Position numbers and translations under genes: made by a program
Notes under the pieces: model-generated
Database searches by the model: none
Told to the model about the DNA's origin: nothing
What the model saw: only the letters and a program-made list of their open reading frames with translations
Shown here: in pieces, positions 35,629 to 35,917 of the stretch
Position numbering within the stretch: position 1 is the stretch's first letter
Layout: every line of letters begins with the position of its first letter
Assembly: GCA_030998015.1 (NCBI GenBank)
Contig: JARWMV010000145.1
Location: forward strand, 1 to 35,917
Length of the DNA stretch: 35,917 bases
Origin: Ceratorhiza oryzae-sativae
Lineage: Eukaryota > Basidiomycota > Agaricomycetes > Cantharellales > Ceratobasidiaceae
Direction: 5' to 3'

Positions 35629-35734
35629 TCAAATTTGATAACATTTTTATTGGTAGATATTGTAATAGTCTCTAAATCTAAATACGCCCCACCAGTTCAA
35701 ATGGCAAAGGATTTATCTTGTCACAAGACTTGGC

Positions 35735-35904
35735 CCGCCGGCGTTAGAGGGAATCCTAAAGATTCCCTCGTAGAAAATGACGACCGTTCGTCATTTTCAG
35801 CCGGCGGCTAAATATCGATATTATGCCGCGCACTAGCAATCGCAAACGGTTGCGATTGCTCACGTTGGTTGGTGGACAAGTCCACCAGCAACTAACGCGC
35901 GCGG
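35735..35904 (+). repeat. PE-A element with compensatory arm shortening
   Basis: 170 bp. The last arm reads TGGTGGAC/GTCCACCA instead of TGGTGGGAC/GTCCCACCA: one G and its paired C are both missing, so pairing is kept. Confidence 0.92.
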
Positions 35905-35917
35905 ATTTCTTCATAGT

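Larger units (their letters stand above)
32881..35644 (-). pseudogene. GIY-YIG homing endonuclease with NUMOD/HTH, broken at about eight sites
   Basis: Ordered minus-strand pieces: start ATG at 35644 (MLSN), then after PE-D LINFLFPLRGYLFSILLC and the GIY-YIG motif VGGVYGLVNTKDGKQYIGSS (before 35111); RLQRSMKKHGINNFIFVVYY (34920-34860); AVVLTD (34745-34728); DIETEVIKSFPFEELFNF with KQEAKSML (34372-34290), holding the catalytic-type Glu; HTAEAISKMKARFVDKTNHP with MFGKNHT (34065-33990, NUMOD3-like); LESIKLIR; PGELNPMFTHTSETRNKISD and onward (33680-33555); KNQIELAAEFGVNKTTVSRK with VRSGKIFNGKYY (33322-33232, NUMOD1/HTH); a possible GKLDK stop at 32881. In family order with no internal stops in the pieces. 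Homing endonuclease of a mobile intron; at DNA level it is disrupted. Confidence 0.9.
32779..35917 (-). other. nad1 intron with a GIY-YIG gene (5' end not resolved)
   Basis: Inferred from the missing N-terminal two-thirds of nad1 and from the endonuclease gene directly upstream on the same strand. Core intron helices were not identified. A stretch near 35713-35690 (minus: NPLPFEL) faintly resembles the NAD1 motif N.LPFDL that should precede the exon at 32778, but it is not convincing. Confidence 0.55.

Noticed and set aside
35690..35713. NPLPFEL as the end of the preceding nad1 exon
   Set aside because: It matches only about half of the expected residues and an in-frame continuation is poor, so chance similarity is likely.
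436..35904. CRISPR array
   Set aside because: Repeats are large palindromes at irregular distances in both orientations, with no uniform spacers and no cas genes; the genome is mitochondrial.

Overview
The window reads as part of a large, repeat-inflated fungal mitochondrial genome. The evidence is an intact nad4, the last exon of nad1, thirteen mitochondrial-type tRNA genes, and remnants of LAGLIDADG and GIY-YIG homing endonucleases. The NAD4 and NAD1 wording resembles Agaricomycetes (Basidiomycota). A Cantharellales/Rhizoctonia-like species with an expanded mitogenome is possible, but this is recognition from memory and not a search. Every recognised gene and gene remnant lies on the minus strand, so transcription runs right to left as drawn. 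nad4 needs no UGA-as-Trp codon.

Layout, left to right: trnF, trnA, trnK and trnQ in repeats (0-5 kb); a 13-copy 23-bp minisatellite and trnT (6-6.7 kb); a LAGLIDADG remnant (7.3-8.3 kb); trnL(uaa) (10.0 kb); a LAGLIDADG remnant (10.8-11.4 kb); trnE and trnM (12.6-13.2 kb); nad4 (15.3-16.8 kb); a LAGLIDADG remnant broken by at least five repeats (17.2-18.5 kb); a partial copy of the nad4 5' region (18.9-19.2 kb); trnP and trnC; two or more LAGLIDADG remnants (21.6-23.1 kb); a further LAGLIDADG gene (25.2-26.3 kb); trnG, trnR and trnL(uag); and the nad1 3' exon (32.4-32.8 kb), whose upstream intron carries a GIY-YIG endonuclease broken at about eight places (32.9-35.6 kb).

Most of the remaining DNA is a dense, nested set of palindromic elements. 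The main one (called PE-A here) is about 172 bp and occurs as 31 full-size copies in both orientations, plus two 47-bp internal-deletion copies. It can fold as two adjacent three-way junctions, each with two hairpin arms. Other families are PE-B, PE-C, PE-D and PE-E, with smaller stand-alone hairpins H, P and V1. The small hairpins sit inside loops of larger ones, and both empty and filled sites are visible. PE-D copies are flanked by 5-bp direct repeats of the type T(A/T)TGA, and cutting one copy out of the endonuclease gene restores its reading frame. This points to active or recently active short palindromic mobile elements that spread by insertion, often into hairpin loops. They have spared tRNAs and nad4 (except its extreme C-terminus) while shredding the homing endonucleases. 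Whether any broken endonuclease is still expressed, for instance through RNA removal or translational bypass, cannot be told from DNA alone.
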